64,000 bases of DNA, from positions 1 through 64,000 of the forward strand of contig NZ_BPFA01000020.1 in the NCBI RefSeq assembly GCF_019655055.1. The letters run 5' to 3'. The notes beneath the pieces are model-generated. The model had not been told where the DNA came from and searched no databases. It was given only the letters and a program-made list of their open reading frames with translations. Origin of the DNA: Shewanella sp. MBTL60-112-B2 (GTDB taxonomy: Bacteria; Pseudomonadota; Gammaproteobacteria; Enterobacterales; Shewanellaceae). Positions 37,455 through 47,155 of this stretch are shown here, piece after piece. A program made the position numbers and the translations under genes. Each line of letters begins with the position of its first letter. The first letter of the stretch is position 1.

Positions 37455-37785
37455 AGAAAGAGACGAGTACTAAGGATAGTATTTAACTCTTTCTCGTTGT
37501 TTAGTAGAAAGTTCGATTATTTTTACCTAAAGGTATGCTGATAAAGCTTTTTTAGTTGAAAATAATGGTTTTGCAGGATGCAAGAAGGACAACCTCAGGA
37601 AGAGGAATTTAGCTTAGGATAAGCTAATGAAAGGAATCAGTACGTAAGTACAAGGATATAAATGGATTTACAAGGAAGATGCAGGAAGCAAGTTAACCAA
37701 GGATGATGCAGGGAATGCACATTAATAGCGGGAAAGCTAAAATAAAGTAGTGCTAGGGCGTACCGAAAGGTACGCCCTTTCTTTC
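37455..37785 (+). ncRNA. csrB: CsrB-like CsrA-sequestering sRNA, copy 1
   Basis: This RNA of about 320 nt carries about 14 GGA motifs, many displayed in hairpin loops: TTGCA-GGA-TGCAA, CCTC-AGGAA-GAGG, AGCTTA-GGA-TAAGCT and TAGC-gggaaa-GCTA. That is the hallmark of CsrB/CsrC RNAs, which bind and sequester the translation regulator CsrA. The 5' end is approximate. The 3' end is a textbook terminator, GGGCGTACC-gaaa-GGTACGCCC then TTTCTTTCTTT (37756-37788). The place between syd and yqcC-truC-yqcA matches csrB in E. coli. No open reading frame competes. Confidence 0.88.
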
Positions 37786-37788
37786 TTT
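37756..37788 (+). terminator. Terminator of csrB copy 1
   Basis: Perfect 9-bp GC-rich stem with a GAAA tetraloop, followed by TTTCTTTCTTT. Confidence 0.93.
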
Positions 37789-37830
37789 GTTTAGTGTTTA
37801 GTCCTTAGTGAGGACTATTAGGCGGTTTGC

Positions 37831-37848
37831 TGTGAGATATCTCTTACA
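37831..37848. promoter_or_regulatory. GacA/UvrY-type box upstream of csrB copy 2
   Basis: TGTGAGATATCTCTTACA differs from the UvrY/GacA consensus at a single position. It lies about 170-180 bp upstream of the inferred start of the second RNA, mirroring the arrangement at copy 1. Confidence 0.82.
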
Positions 37849-38017
37849 AGTTCGTGAGAAATTAGTCCTAAATATGGCTGTTTGTACTTAAGTTTTAAAC
37901 ATAAATTGATTAAATACAGTTGTTTAGGGTATATGGAAATACTAGTGGTTTATAACAGTCATGTTAAATAAATGTTTAACCGCTTTATTTGGTTAGTTTT
38001 TGGAATTAATATTTAGA

Positions 38018-38384
38018 TGTGCAAGGAAGCATGTTATCTCAAAGATTAAGGATGATCTGGTGTTAAGGAATGACACCTAAAGGATGCGACCAAGGAGCGG
38101 CTAAACACTCCAGGAAGGAAGGTTTACTACCTAGGAAGGTAGAATGCTAAGGATAGTACTTGAATGGACTCTCAAGGATGACCATTGGACACGCTCAGGA
38201 TAGAGCAAGCTTGGTAAATGGAATACCGAGAAAAATGGACATGTACCCTAAGGTACAAGGATGAGAAAGATTCATGGACGATGCAGGAGCAAGGTTACGC
38301 ATGGATGGTGCAGGGAGCACTCATATAGCAGGATGAGCTTACACAAAAATAGAAAAGGCACGTCTCCTCTGGGGCCGTGCCTTT
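38018..38384 (+). ncRNA. csrB: CsrB-like CsrA-sequestering sRNA, copy 2
   Basis: This second and longer RNA, about 365 nt, has about 21 GGA motifs. Hairpins presenting GGA include CTACCT-AGGA-AGGTAG, GGTGT-taaggaatg-ACACC, GCTC-aggata-GAGC, AGAT-taaggatg-ATCT and GTGC-aggga-GCAC. The sequence differs from copy 1 outside the motifs, so this is either an old duplication or a CsrC-like partner. The 5' end is inferred from the first hairpin; a weak -10 (TATTTA near 38010) precedes it. The RNA ends at the terminator GGCACG...CGTGCC (38354-38384). Confidence 0.87.
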
Positions 38385-38390
38385 ACTTCA
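38354..38390. terminator. Bidirectional terminator, csrB copy 2 / DUF3301 gene
   Basis: AAAGGCACG...CGTGCCTTT encloses an inner CTCC-tct-GGGG stem. T-rich tails follow on both strands, so it can also end the convergent DUF3301 transcript. Confidence 0.85.
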
Positions 38391-38413
38391 TTTAGGGCTT
38401 GAGTTGCGAAGGT

Positions 38414-38812
38414 TTATTTACAACGACCTGAATTACAACCACCTCGAGAGCGTCCACCACCACAACCACCACCTAGTGAACCCTTAGCTTCTGGTGCTTC
38501 ACTCCACTCAGGCTCAGGGAAGATTGGCCATTGTATTTTTTGTATCTTCTTACCGTGCATCCATAAATTGCCACGATACTGGTTGATACCATCGGTGCTA
38601 AATTCGAATAGGTATTTGACTTTCCAGGTCAATCCGCTGCTGCCGCCAAGGCTAGGCTTTGCGGACTCTTGCGCGATCGCAAGCAGTTGAACTTTTTGCT
38701 TTTGGCACTCTTTATTAGTAAAAACTCTGCTTATTTCAGCCATTTGCCTTAATTGCCAAAAAAAAGCAGCAACCATTACTACTGCGGCAATAATCAAAAA
38801 ATCTGTCATCAT
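38414..38812 (-). CDS. DUF3301 membrane protein with Cys/Gly-rich tail
   Basis: This 132-residue protein has one N-terminal membrane helix (about 3-20). A soluble part includes LTWKVKYLFEFSTDGINQYRG, typical of DUF3301, whose function is unknown. The last 20 or so residues form an unusual Gly-Cys-Arg tail with four Cys, and the codons for this tail lie next to the csrB terminator. Its ATG overlaps the stop of the DUF3549 gene by four bases (ATGA), so they are an operon. Confidence 0.8.
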   Translation of the reverse strand: MMTDFLIIAAVVMVAAFFWQLRQMAEISRVFTNKECQKQKVQLLAIAQESAKPSLGGSSGLTWKVKYLFEFSTDGINQYRGNLWMHGKKIQKIQWPIFPEPEWSEAPEAKGSLGGGCGGGRSRGGCNSGRCK

Positions 38813-39822
38813 CCTTTCGTTACCTTGAACAAACCGCCAATTGCAGTTGCAAGCTCTGAGCTACGATTTGGGTTGCGTAGTTGAGCGAGTAGCTGCGTGC
38901 GAATTAATGGAATAGCCACAATATCAGCAAAAATCTGGTTAAAGAAGTGTTGTTGCTGTTTTGCTAAGGCTTCTAAGTAGATAGTGAGAGTTTGCTCATC
39001 TTTTAATGCCGACCAGTTTCGCGCGGCGATGGTAATAAGCATCTCGGCAGATAATGCGTTTGCGACATTTAAGCTAGCAATAGCTTGCTGGCTTAGTGTC
39101 GGGTGAGATGCTAAAGCACGCAGGAAATAGGCCTTATCGTTTTCTTCTGCACTATCTAACTTATTGAATACTTTTAGCGCGAGCGTTTCATCAATATTTA
39201 AGTGTTCTAAGCATTGGCACACCGCGACTTGAACCTCTGTAGCCCAATTATCAAAACCCTGTGTCAGCTGAGCCAGATGATCCAGTTCGTTGGCTCTGAC
39301 GCATACATCTGCAATACCTTGTAAGCCGATATTTTGCCACTGCTCAGATGGATACTGTCCAGATATGTATTGATAAGCAAACTCATATTGTGGGGATGCT
39401 TTTTGTGCTAGTTGCTTACGGACTAAGGCGTTAAATACTGCCAGCTTTTCTTGGCTAGGTTTAAAATTAAATGGGTGGTTAGCCAACTGTTCTTGCTGCT
39501 GCTCGGTTAATGGCTGAGTAGGATCTCGTCCCAGAGCTTCGACTATCATTTTGATGAATTGCGTTCGTGGTGCAGGAGACAATAATCCACGCTCATCGAG
39601 AGGCAGTTTAATAAACCATATATAGTGCTGCTGGCTGGCATCCCAAAACACAATGGCAAATTGCGCGTGCCCTTGGATTGGCGAAGGGTAGGGGCAATGT
39701 AGTTCTTCTATCTGATGAAATGCCATCATATCGATATGTTGTACTCGACGGCCCATGTCATAAACTTGGAATTGAGTATTAGCCGTTTTTAAAAAATCAT
39801 TGAGGGTCGTTATTTGAGTCAT
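38809..39822 (-). CDS. DUF3549 family protein
   Basis: This 337-residue cytoplasmic protein matches DUF3549, a conserved family of unknown function in Shewanella, Vibrio and Pseudomonas. The N-terminal part has FQVYDMGRRVQHI and the middle is predicted beta-rich. The C-terminal 200 residues are helical and repetitive, like HEAT-type repeats (for example VCQCLEHLNIDE, ALASHPTLSQQAIASL). It is transcribed with the DUF3301 gene and divergent from yqcC. Confidence 0.8.
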   Translation of the reverse strand: MTQITTLNDFLKTANTQFQVYDMGRRVQHIDMMAFHQIEELHCPYPSPIQGHAQFAIVFWDASQQHYIWFIKLPLDERGLLSPAPRTQFIKMIVEALGRDPTQPLTEQQQEQLANHPFNFKPSQEKLAVFNALVRKQLAQKASPQYEFAYQYISGQYPSEQWQNIGLQGIADVCVRANELDHLAQLTQGFDNWATEVQVAVCQCLEHLNIDETLALKVFNKLDSAEENDKAYFLRALASHPTLSQQAIASLNVANALSAEMLITIAARNWSALKDEQTLTIYLEALAKQQQHFFNQIFADIVAIPLIRTQLLAQLRNPNRSSELATAIGGLFKVTKG

Positions 39823-39943
39823 ATCGTTATCGAGTGTAGGTTAATTAGCGCATATTATAGGGATAAGTGTGTCTAGATGGTATCATCTCGCGCTAATTTT
39901 CCAGTGTTGAAAAGATTAAATTGATGACAGTGAGAGGGGCTAA

Positions 39944-40264
39944 TTGATTACTTTAATTGTAAGGGAGAAGCTATTAGCTTTAGAAACAGAGTTAGCCAAG
40001 CACAGCTTATTGAGTACAGCTGTGCCAACAGAGCAAGCATTGGCGAGCACCGCTCCTTTTGCATGCGACGTTATGCCATTTGAGCAATGGTTACAGTTTA
40101 TATTCTTACCGAAAATGCATTACTTGATAGATAATCAAATACCGCTTCCTACAGCGATATCGATAGCGCCAATGGCAGAACATGTGTGGGCCGCTAACAT
40201 TGAGTATAAGCGAATCATTCAATTGCTCACAGAGCTTGATGCACTGCTGACTCAAGCACCATAA
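39944..40264 (+). CDS. yqcC: YqcC, DUF446 protein
   Basis: This 106-residue helical protein is homologous to E. coli YqcC, of unknown function. FEQWLQFIFLPKMHYLIDNQIPLP matches the family core (with WLQ and PxMH). The start is TTG with the strong purine site GAGAGGGG just upstream. It is followed by truC after 23 bases, the same order as in E. coli (yqcC-truC-yqcA). Confidence 0.85.
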   Translation: MITLIVREKLLALETELAKHSLLSTAVPTEQALASTAPFACDVMPFEQWLQFIFLPKMHYLIDNQIPLPTAISIAPMAEHVWAANIEYKRIIQLLTELDALLTQAP

Positions 40265-40287
40265 CGGTATTACAAGAGATACGTACA

Positions 40288-41142
40288 ATGAGTGATAACA
40301 CTAAAAAGACTCCCCAAAGCGAACAACTTGATGAAAGCTTGCTTGAACAAGACTTAAGTCAAGATGCAGAGCAAGAGATAGCACCGCACATCGAAGTGCT
40401 ATTTGAAGATGATGATATTGTTGTGATCCACAAGCCTGCAGGCTTGTTAGTACATCGCAGCTATCTGGCGAGACGTGAGCGTTTTTTTGCTATGCAACTG
40501 ACCCGGGATCTTGTTGGCTGCCATGTATTCCCTGTACACAGACTAGATAGACCTACGTCAGGTATTTTACTGTTTGCTAAAAGTAGTGAAATGGCGAATG
40601 TCCTATGCGAGCAGTTTGCTGCTCATACCGTTGAGAAAGAATATTTAGCGATTGTTCGTGGCAATATGCATGAGGCTGCAACGCTAGACTATGCCCTCAA
40701 AGAGGAACTCGATGAGCTAGGGGATAAAGATGTTGATCCTAATAAGGCTGCGCAAGATGCAGTAACTAGCTATCAGCCTTTATTAAATAGTGAGATCCCA
40801 TTTTCATCTGGTCGTTATGCAACGAGTCGTTTCGCCTTGGTACAGCTTTCTCCACACACTGGCCGTAAACATCAATTAAGACGTCATATGGCCCATTTAC
40901 GTCACCCTATTCTTGGTGATACAACTCATGGTGACGGTAAACAGAATAAGTTCTTCCGTAGCCACTTTGGCATTAATCGATTGTGGTTAATCGCGAAGAA
41001 GCTGAGTTTTAACCATCCGAGAAGCGGTGAGCGCATGAGTGTTGAAACTGAGCTGGAGGCGGAGTGGTTAACCTTATTTGAAGGTCTAGGTTGGCATGAG
41101 GAGACACTATCTGTGGATCCCCTGCCGATTATCATAGCTTGA
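40288..41142 (+). CDS. truC: TruC, tRNA pseudouridine(65) synthase
   Basis: This 284-residue RluA-family pseudouridine synthase modifies U65 in the acceptor stem of some tRNAs. The catalytic motif is HRLDRPTSGILLFA, with the active Asp at about residue 87, and GRKHQLRRHMAHLRHPILGD is the second family motif. The acidic N-terminal 30 residues are an extension relative to E. coli TruC (about 260 residues). Its position after yqcC supports TruC over other RluA paralogues. Confidence 0.92.
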   Translation: MSDNTKKTPQSEQLDESLLEQDLSQDAEQEIAPHIEVLFEDDDIVVIHKPAGLLVHRSYLARRERFFAMQLTRDLVGCHVFPVHRLDRPTSGILLFAKSSEMANVLCEQFAAHTVEKEYLAIVRGNMHEAATLDYALKEELDELGDKDVDPNKAAQDAVTSYQPLLNSEIPFSSGRYATSRFALVQLSPHTGRKHQLRRHMAHLRHPILGDTTHGDGKQNKFFRSHFGINRLWLIAKKLSFNHPRSGERMSVETELEAEWLTLFEGLGWHEETLSVDPLPIIIA

Positions 41143-41505
41143 TACCTTAGAGGCAATCGATAATCGGCATTGCGTTTAGCGTTGTTAGCTACAAAAGATT
41201 GATTTAGCTCTATGCTTTATCTCTCTATTGATTCTAGGTTTTTTGTTGAGTTTTCTCTTTGCTTGAGTCGAGTTCAAGGTTACTAATCGGACTCATACTT
41301 AATTTGAAGCACTGAACCGTATGGAAGTAGCACATCCTGCGAACGTGGGCACTACGTTGAAGATGTTTTCGGTGTCTTTGTCTGCAAGAGTGTCTCATTG
41401 AGGTGGATCCTTGTTAGCATTCACTTCTTGATTGCGACAACGCTTGCCGCGACGTTTATCAGTATGGTAAGGATATAACTAAATGGCTTTTAGGCGAAGT
41501 AAAAC
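41143..41505. other. Intergenic region truC-yqcA, nothing recognised
   Basis: This 363-base gap separates two genes that are adjacent in other bacteria. No open frame with a ribosome site, no strong terminator and no known RNA was recognised. Base composition is slightly richer in GC near 41330-41460, which could be the remains of a decayed gene. Confidence 0.4.
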
Positions 41506-41970
41506 ATGAAAAAAGTGAATCTAGTTTTTGGAACAGTTTACGGCGGTGCTCAGTATGTCGCAGAAACATTGCAAGGTGCATTACTCGAATTAGGTCGAGA
41601 AGTAAATCTGTATCAACCTGAACAGCTTATGGGCTTTGTGCCACCAGAGAATGAATTATTATTGCTAGTATGTTCCACAACTGGGCAGGGTGATATTCCC
41701 GATGATATTCAACCTTGGTTTAATGAGATGAAGTCGAAGGCACCATACTTACCCAACCTTAGATTTGGCTTAATTGCGCTGGGTGACTCAAGCTATGAGA
41801 CATACTGCGGAGCGGGTGAACAGTTCTTAAGTTTATTTGAAGAACTCGGGGCTAAACCACTTGGTGAATTTTTAAAAATTGACGCGGGTGAAACAATGGA
41901 ACCAGAAGTAGAGGCATTAGATTGGCTACCTCATTGGAATAAGCTTATTGATACTGAGCTTGCAGCTTAA
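41506..41970 (+). CDS. yqcA: YqcA, flavodoxin-like protein
   Basis: This 154-residue single-domain flavodoxin has the FMN phosphate loop FGTVYGGAQYVAE (about 8-20). The isoalloxazine loops are CSTTGQGDIPDD (about 65-76) and GDSSYETYCGAGEQF (about 102-116). It matches E. coli YqcA, an electron carrier of the MioC type whose partner is not known. The neighbours yqcC-truC support YqcA over MioC. Confidence 0.9.
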   Translation: MKKVNLVFGTVYGGAQYVAETLQGALLELGREVNLYQPEQLMGFVPPENELLLLVCSTTGQGDIPDDIQPWFNEMKSKAPYLPNLRFGLIALGDSSYETYCGAGEQFLSLFEELGAKPLGEFLKIDAGETMEPEVEALDWLPHWNKLIDTELAA

Positions 41971-42010
41971 AACATTAATGATTGAAATTTAATCTTGTTA
42001 TCATGAGCTG

Positions 42011-42042
42011 ACAATAAAAGAGGTTTAAGCCTCTTTTATTGT
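42011..42042. terminator. Bidirectional terminator, yqcA / DUF3718 gene
   Basis: ACAATAAAAGAGG-tttaag-CCTCTTTTATTGT is a 13-bp perfect stem between convergent genes. Confidence 0.88.
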
Positions 42043-42055
42043 TTATATCAAAACC

Positions 42056-42400
42056 TTATTCATAGTTGACGGCGTAAATCTCTGCATCGTATTCAGTCAT
42101 TGCGATATCTTTAATGGTTACTGTTCCTTGGTTGTATGGGGCAATTCTCTTAGCCGTTTTGTCGGCTCCAGCACTGACAGCGAAGTTATAAAAACTTTCA
42201 CCATTACACACTAAGCGCGGAAAAACTCTACGCTTATTGATGCGGTTTTCTTTCATAGTTCTGTTGAATTGGAAAACACTATTACTTGCTCCAGCCTTAC
42301 AAACGGCGATAAGTGTGTTTTCTAATTGAGGTGACATAGCTGCCGAAGCGCCAAATGACATTGCTAGCGCGGCTCCTGCTAAAACGTACGTTTTAATCAT
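42056..42400 (-). CDS. Exported DUF3718-type small protein
   Basis: This protein of about 114 residues has a clear signal peptide (MIKTYVLAGAALAMSFGASA, cut before AMSPQ). The start at 42400 has AGGAG upstream; the open frame extends to 42421 without a ribosome site. The mature domain has two Cys (one in IAVCKAG, one in RLVCNGE) likely to form a disulphide in the periplasm. It resembles the DUF3718 family of marine Gammaproteobacteria, function unknown. Confidence 0.75.
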   Translation of the reverse strand: MIKTYVLAGAALAMSFGASAAMSPQLENTLIAVCKAGASNSVFQFNRTMKENRINKRRVFPRLVCNGESFYNFAVSAGADKTAKRIAPYNQGTVTIKDIAMTEYDAEIYAVNYE

Positions 42401-42554
42401 GTCTTGCTCCTTCACTCTCATTGGGGTTCACATTTGAGTAAAGCTTAATGTCCTATATTCACCTCATTAACTGTGAAAGAGTTGTATCAAAATGTTGAGA
42501 ATGGCACAGAGTGTGTCTATAGGTGTCAAAGTGTGTCAATTGTGAAAGAATAAG

Positions 42555-42581
42555 AAAAAACCCGCCATAGGCGGGTTTTTT
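42555..42581 (-). terminator. Terminator of dapD
   Basis: AAAAAACCCGCC-ata-GGCGGGTTTTTT is a strong symmetric terminator. It lies 28 bases after the dapD stop on the minus strand. Confidence 0.95.
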
Positions 42582-42608
42582 CGTTTTATAGCGATAAGCT
42601 ATAAGGGC

Positions 42609-43433
42609 TTAATCTACGATACGTAATAGCTCGTTGATCCCCACTTTACCTCGAGTCTTCTCATCAACTTTCTTAACGATGATGGCAGCATATAGGCTGT
42701 AAGTGCCACACTTCGAAGGTAGGTTACCAGCAACAACCACCGAACCAGCAGGAACACGGCCGTAATGAACTTCACCAGTTTCACGGTCGAAAATACGCGT
42801 GCTTTGGCCGATGTATACGCCCATTGAAATCACGCTACCTTCTTCAACGATAACGCCCTCAACAATTTCAGAACGCGCACCAATGAAGCAGTTGTCTTCA
42901 ATAATGGTTGGGCCTGCTTGTAATGGCTCTAAAACACCACCGATACCGACACCACCAGACAAGTGAACATTCTTACCAATTTGTGCACAAGAGCCTACGG
43001 TAGCCCATGTATCAACCATAGAGCCTTCATCAACATAAGCACCTAGGTTAACATAAGATGGCATTAGAACTGTGTTCTTACCAATAAATGAGCCCTTGCG
43101 AACCGCAGCTGGTGGTACAACACGAATAGCTTCTTTACGGAAACGAGCTTCGTCATAATCGGCAAATTTCATTGGCACTTTGTCGAAGTATTTGGTTTCT
43201 GCGCCATCGATTACTTGGTTATCGAAAATGCGGAAAGAAAGCAAAACCGCTTTCTTTAACCATTGATGCACGTGCCACTCACCATCAATCTTTTCAGCAA
43301 CTCTGGCTTCGCCAGTGTCTAGCATTGCAATGGCTTTCTCAACATCAGCGCGAACACTCGGTTCAACAGTTGCTGGTGTGATCTCTGCGCGCGCTTCAAA
43401 AGCCGCCTCAATACGTTGGCGTAAAGCCTCCAT
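42609..43433 (-). CDS. dapD: DapD, tetrahydrodipicolinate N-succinyltransferase
   Basis: This 274-residue enzyme of the lysine/diaminopimelate pathway transfers succinyl from succinyl-CoA to tetrahydrodipicolinate. It has a helical N-domain, then left-handed beta-helix hexapeptide repeats (about 100-240), with [20 protein letters not shown] and [19 protein letters not shown]. Length equals that of E. coli DapD. It follows glnD after 31 bases in the conserved map-glnD-dapD order. Confidence 0.97.
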   Translation of the reverse strand: MEALRQRIEAAFEARAEITPATVEPSVRADVEKAIAMLDTGEARVAEKIDGEWHVHQWLKKAVLLSFRIFDNQVIDGAETKYFDKVPMKFADYDEARFRKEAIRVVPPAAVRKGSFIGKNTVLMPSYVNLGAYVDEGSMVDTWATVGSCAQIGKNVHLSGGVGIGGVLEPLQAGPTIIEDNCFIGARSEIVEGVIVEEGSVISMGVYIGQSTRIFDRETGEVHYGRVPAGSVVVAGNLPSKCGTYSLYAAIIVKKVDEKTRGKVGINELLRIVD

Positions 43434-43464
43434 TTACTTCTCCCAATATTTTGTTTTAAAAAAT

Positions 43465-46023
43465 CTATAAAGCACTGATCAGTGCTTCACGTAATTTAGC
43501 TTGTTGCATAGCGTCGAGTTGTTGTCCGTCAGCGCTTTGCAATAAAAAGAAATCTTCTGCACGTTCACCAATAGTGGTGATCTTTGCAGCAAGCAGGGTA
43601 ATTTCGCAGCGATATAGTATTTCACCGACTCTTGCGAGTAATCCTGGTGAGTCGAGTGCGATGAGTTCCATCATACTTTTACCATGGCTTCGGGTTGTAG
43701 GGAAACTCACTTGGGTTGCAACTTTAAAAGGTTTCATCTTTCTTGATAGATTTCTAAACTTTGGCAACTTAGGTGTTTCATTACTTAAGGCTTTTATTAA
43801 CGTCTTTTTGATCCCTTGGATCCGAGAAAGCTGCGATACAGGCTCGCCATCTTGTTCCAAAATAACAAAAGAGTCTAGCGCGTAGTTGTCTTTGGAAGTC
43901 ATGATACTCGCGTCATGAACGGTAATATTTTTATTGTCTAATATTGCCATCACGGTGGCAAATAACTTGGGTTTGTCTTTACCGTAAACAAACAGCTCGG
44001 TACCACCGCGTGTCACATGTTTAGAGATGAGAACTAAGGTTTCATCTTGTTTATGCTTGATGATGGCTTCTGCGTGCCAAGCAATTTGATTAGGTTGGCT
44101 ACGCAGAAAGTAATCGGCTTTAAAACGTTGCCACAGCGCATCCAAATCTTTTTCTTTGATGCCGCGGCGCAGTAATTCTTTCTTCGCTTTAGCTTGATGT
44201 TCACGTACTCGGGCACGAATATCGACGGGCTTTTCTTTGCCTCGGGAAAGAACGCGCTGGGTTGAAAAATAGAGATCACGCAGTAGTGAGCCTTTCCAGC
44301 TGTTCCAAGTTTTCTCATTGGTGGCACAGATATCAGCCACTGTTAGGCAATACAGGTAACTTAAATGCACTGCATCGCGTACACGTTCAGCGAAATCAGC
44401 AACCACATCAGGGTCTGAAATATCGCGGCGCTGGGCAGTAACAGACATAACGAGATGATTTTCAACTAGCCAACTGACTAGGCGTCCATCATGATCATTC
44501 ATGCCATGTAGCTTACAAAAATCTAAAGCATCGGTAGCGCCAAGTTTACTATGATCGCCACCTCGACCCTTGGCGATATCGTGAAAAATTGCAGCTAACA
44601 CCAATAAGCCCTTTTTAGGTAACTGGTTTATTAGTACTGAACCAAGAGGGAACTCCTCTTTTTGTTCGGGCTGAGAAAAACTCTCGATATTGAGTAGTAA
44701 TCTATGGGTATGTTCGTCAACGGTATAAGCATGGAATAGGTCAAATTGCATTTGACCTTCGATGGCCCGCCAAGCAGGGAGATACGCCGACAGTACGCCG
44801 TGTTTATGCATCAATGAAAGAGCCACTATGCCTCGTGGGTGACGCAGGATCTGCATAAACAGTTGACGGCAGGATTCATGATACATAAGAGCTTGAGGCT
44901 GTGCGCGCCTGGCTCGACGCAAGCTGCGTAGCGTTGCAGCATAAATGGATTTGATATTAGAGTTCTTAGCGACCCATAAAAACAGTTTTAGGATATTTTC
45001 TGGGCTATCGAATAGATCGTAGCTCAAGCTCTCAATAAATTTGCCCCGACGCTGAAACTGTTCATCAATTGGCACCACTTCTAAGGCTTTGATATGGCCT
45101 AGCGTTGCTCGCTTGAACAGCTGAAGTAGCATCTGATTGAGCTCCATTACACGCCTAACGGTGCGGTAGTAGTTCTTCATCATTTGCTCGACAGCTAATT
45201 GGGTATTGTCTTCGTAACCCATCAACTTAGCAACTTGAGGTTGCAGGTCGAATAATAAACGGTTTTCGTCACGCCCAGATATAAGGTGTAATGAACATCG
45301 CAATTGCCATAAAAAGTCTTGCGCTTCGAGTAATTCATCAAGCTCAATAGGTTCTAAAAACCCATGAAATACGAGTTCTTCAAACTTTTCAGCATTGAAG
45401 TGGCGCATGGCTACCCAAGCGACGGTTTGAATGTCTCTAAGTCCACCTGGACAGCTTTTTAGATTTGGCTCTAAGTCAAACGCATTAGCACGGCTATGAC
45501 GGGCGGCCTGCTCATCGCGTTTAGCGACATAAAAATCACTACTTGGCCAAAAGTCATCTTGGCGAATATTGCGATAAAGCAGAGTAAAGAGGGCCTGAGG
45601 ACCACATAAAAGGCGTGACTCGAGTAGGTTGGTCGCAACGGTAATGTCAGCCCGTCCTTGCTCTAATGTCTCTTCGATACTGCGAACGCTATGGCCAACT
45701 TCGAGTCCGGCATCCCAAATAAAGGCGATGAATGCACTTAATGCCTGTTCGGCGTCATATGATAACTCGCCTTCGGTTAAAAAGAGCAGGTCTACATCGG
45801 ATTGAGGGTGTAATGCTCCACGGCCATAGCCGCCCACAGCAATGAGAGCTATGGGGTATTGTTGTAGATTGTGTGCACTCCATTGCTGCTGAAGTAACTT
45901 ATCGACATGCTGACAGCGAGTACTCACGATCGAGCGAATATCTGATTTCGCGTTAAAGCTTTCCAGTATCGTTTGGTTTAAGTCGATTAAAGCGTTTTTG
46001 GCAGATTGTGCACTATTCATCAA
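43465..46023 (-). CDS. glnD: GlnD, PII uridylyltransferase/uridylyl-removing enzyme
   Basis: This 852-residue nitrogen sensor adds and removes UMP on PII proteins in response to glutamine. Domain order is nucleotidyltransferase ([18 protein letters not shown] at about 62-80, with the two catalytic Asp), a helical linker, an HD hydrolase domain ([14 protein letters not shown] at about 477), and two C-terminal ACT domains (about 665-740 and 780-850). It is slightly shorter than E. coli GlnD (about 890), mostly at the N-terminus, with no key residue missing. Confidence 0.96.
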   Translation of the reverse strand: MMNSAQSAKNALIDLNQTILESFNAKSDIRSIVSTRCQHVDKLLQQQWSAHNLQQYPIALIAVGGYGRGALHPQSDVDLLFLTEGELSYDAEQALSAFIAFIWDAGLEVGHSVRSIEETLEQGRADITVATNLLESRLLCGPQALFTLLYRNIRQDDFWPSSDFYVAKRDEQAARHSRANAFDLEPNLKSCPGGLRDIQTVAWVAMRHFNAEKFEELVFHGFLEPIELDELLEAQDFLWQLRCSLHLISGRDENRLLFDLQPQVAKLMGYEDNTQLAVEQMMKNYYRTVRRVMELNQMLLQLFKRATLGHIKALEVVPIDEQFQRRGKFIESLSYDLFDSPENILKLFLWVAKNSNIKSIYAATLRSLRRARRAQPQALMYHESCRQLFMQILRHPRGIVALSLMHKHGVLSAYLPAWRAIEGQMQFDLFHAYTVDEHTHRLLLNIESFSQPEQKEEFPLGSVLINQLPKKGLLVLAAIFHDIAKGRGGDHSKLGATDALDFCKLHGMNDHDGRLVSWLVENHLVMSVTAQRRDISDPDVVADFAERVRDAVHLSYLYCLTVADICATNEKTWNSWKGSLLRDLYFSTQRVLSRGKEKPVDIRARVREHQAKAKKELLRRGIKEKDLDALWQRFKADYFLRSQPNQIAWHAEAIIKHKQDETLVLISKHVTRGGTELFVYGKDKPKLFATVMAILDNKNITVHDASIMTSKDNYALDSFVILEQDGEPVSQLSRIQGIKKTLIKALSNETPKLPKFRNLSRKMKPFKVATQVSFPTTRSHGKSMMELIALDSPGLLARVGEILYRCEITLLAAKITTIGERAEDFFLLQSADGQQLDAMQQAKLREALISAL

Positions 46024-46234
46024 ATCTCTTCTTCGAGAACGGATCCGTTGACAACGATTATCTATGCAAAAACCACGAATTTAAAGGGCTTTATGGTGAT
46101 TAATGACGAGTAGGCTAAGAATAATGAAACTTGCTTTATTTTGGTGCGGATTTTCCAGCCTAATTCGGACGTGAGGTGACAGAATCTCGATTTGTATGGT
46201 GAATAGTGGCGCTGTTCTTGAGGGAGCTAAAAAC

Positions 46235-46260
46235 AAAAAGCGTGCTTAAGCACGCTTTTT
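46235..46260 (-). terminator. Terminator of map
   Basis: AAAAAGCGTGC-ttaa-GCACGCTTTTT lies 24 bases after the map stop on the minus strand. It separates map from glnD, which must therefore have its own promoter in 46024-46234 or rely on read-through. Confidence 0.92.
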
Positions 46261-46283
46261 AGACATTAATTTGGACTAAATTA

Positions 46284-47084
46284 TTAGTGATTTATTACGC
46301 GAGGTAAGTCAGTCTCTTCTTCACGCAGGGTCAACACTTCTACACCAGTCTTAGTCACTAAAAGAGTGTGTTCCCACTGTGCAGAGTTTTTACCATCAGA
46401 AGTGGTAACCGTCCAGTTGTCCTTCTTATCTAACACACTGGTATGACGGCCCGCGTTAATCATTGGCTCGATAGTAAAACACATACCGGCTTTAAGAACG
46501 GTTTTGTCATTATTTTTATAATGCATAACTTGTGGCTCTTCATGGAAGCCAGCGCCAATACCATGACCGCAGTAATCGGTCACAATGCTGTACTTCTCTA
46601 GGCCAGTCTTCTTCGACTTGATGAATTTTTCAATCAAGGTACCGATCTCACCTAGTTTCATGCCCGGTTTTACTTTTTTAATGCTGGCATAAAGTGCTTC
46701 TTGAGCGATGCGACATAGACGGACGTTCTTCGGGTTTACATCACCAATAAGGAACATTTTAGACGTGTCACCGTGGTAGCCATCTTTAATCACTGTGATA
46801 TCAAGATTAACGATATCACCATCAACCAGTGGGCGGTCACTTGGAATACCATGACAGATCACATCATTGATTGAAGTACAAATTGATTTTGGGAAGCCAT
46901 GGTAATCAAGTGGAGCAGAAATAGCGTCATGCTCTTCGGTATACTTAGCGCAAATATCGTTAAGCTCGTTTGTAGTTACACCCGCTTTTACGTGTGGAGC
47001 AATCATCTCTAGCACTTGAGCGGCTAGCTTACCCGCGGCACGCATCTTTTCAATCTCTTCAGCAGTCTTAATTACTATACTCAT
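46284..47084 (-). CDS. map: Methionine aminopeptidase type I
   Basis: This 266-residue enzyme removes the initiator Met from new proteins. The metal ligands are visible: two Asp in NLDITVIKDGYHGDTS, His in GHGIGAGFHEEP, Glu in FTIEPMINAG and a C-terminal Glu in SAQWEHTLLV. The open frame reaches 47099, but ATG at 47084 (MSIVIKTAEEIEKMR) gives the family length and has GAGAGA upstream. It is divergent from rpsB, as in E. coli. Confidence 0.96.
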   Translation of the reverse strand: MSIVIKTAEEIEKMRAAGKLAAQVLEMIAPHVKAGVTTNELNDICAKYTEEHDAISAPLDYHGFPKSICTSINDVICHGIPSDRPLVDGDIVNLDITVIKDGYHGDTSKMFLIGDVNPKNVRLCRIAQEALYASIKKVKPGMKLGEIGTLIEKFIKSKKTGLEKYSIVTDYCGHGIGAGFHEEPQVMHYKNNDKTVLKAGMCFTIEPMINAGRHTSVLDKKDNWTVTTSDGKNSAQWEHTLLVTKTGVEVLTLREEETDLPRVINH

Positions 47085-47155
47085 TCTAATGTCTCTCAAT
47101 GTCTAAATTAGTCGTCTTTCGATATGACGAATTTGCCCAAAAACGACGTAAATAT

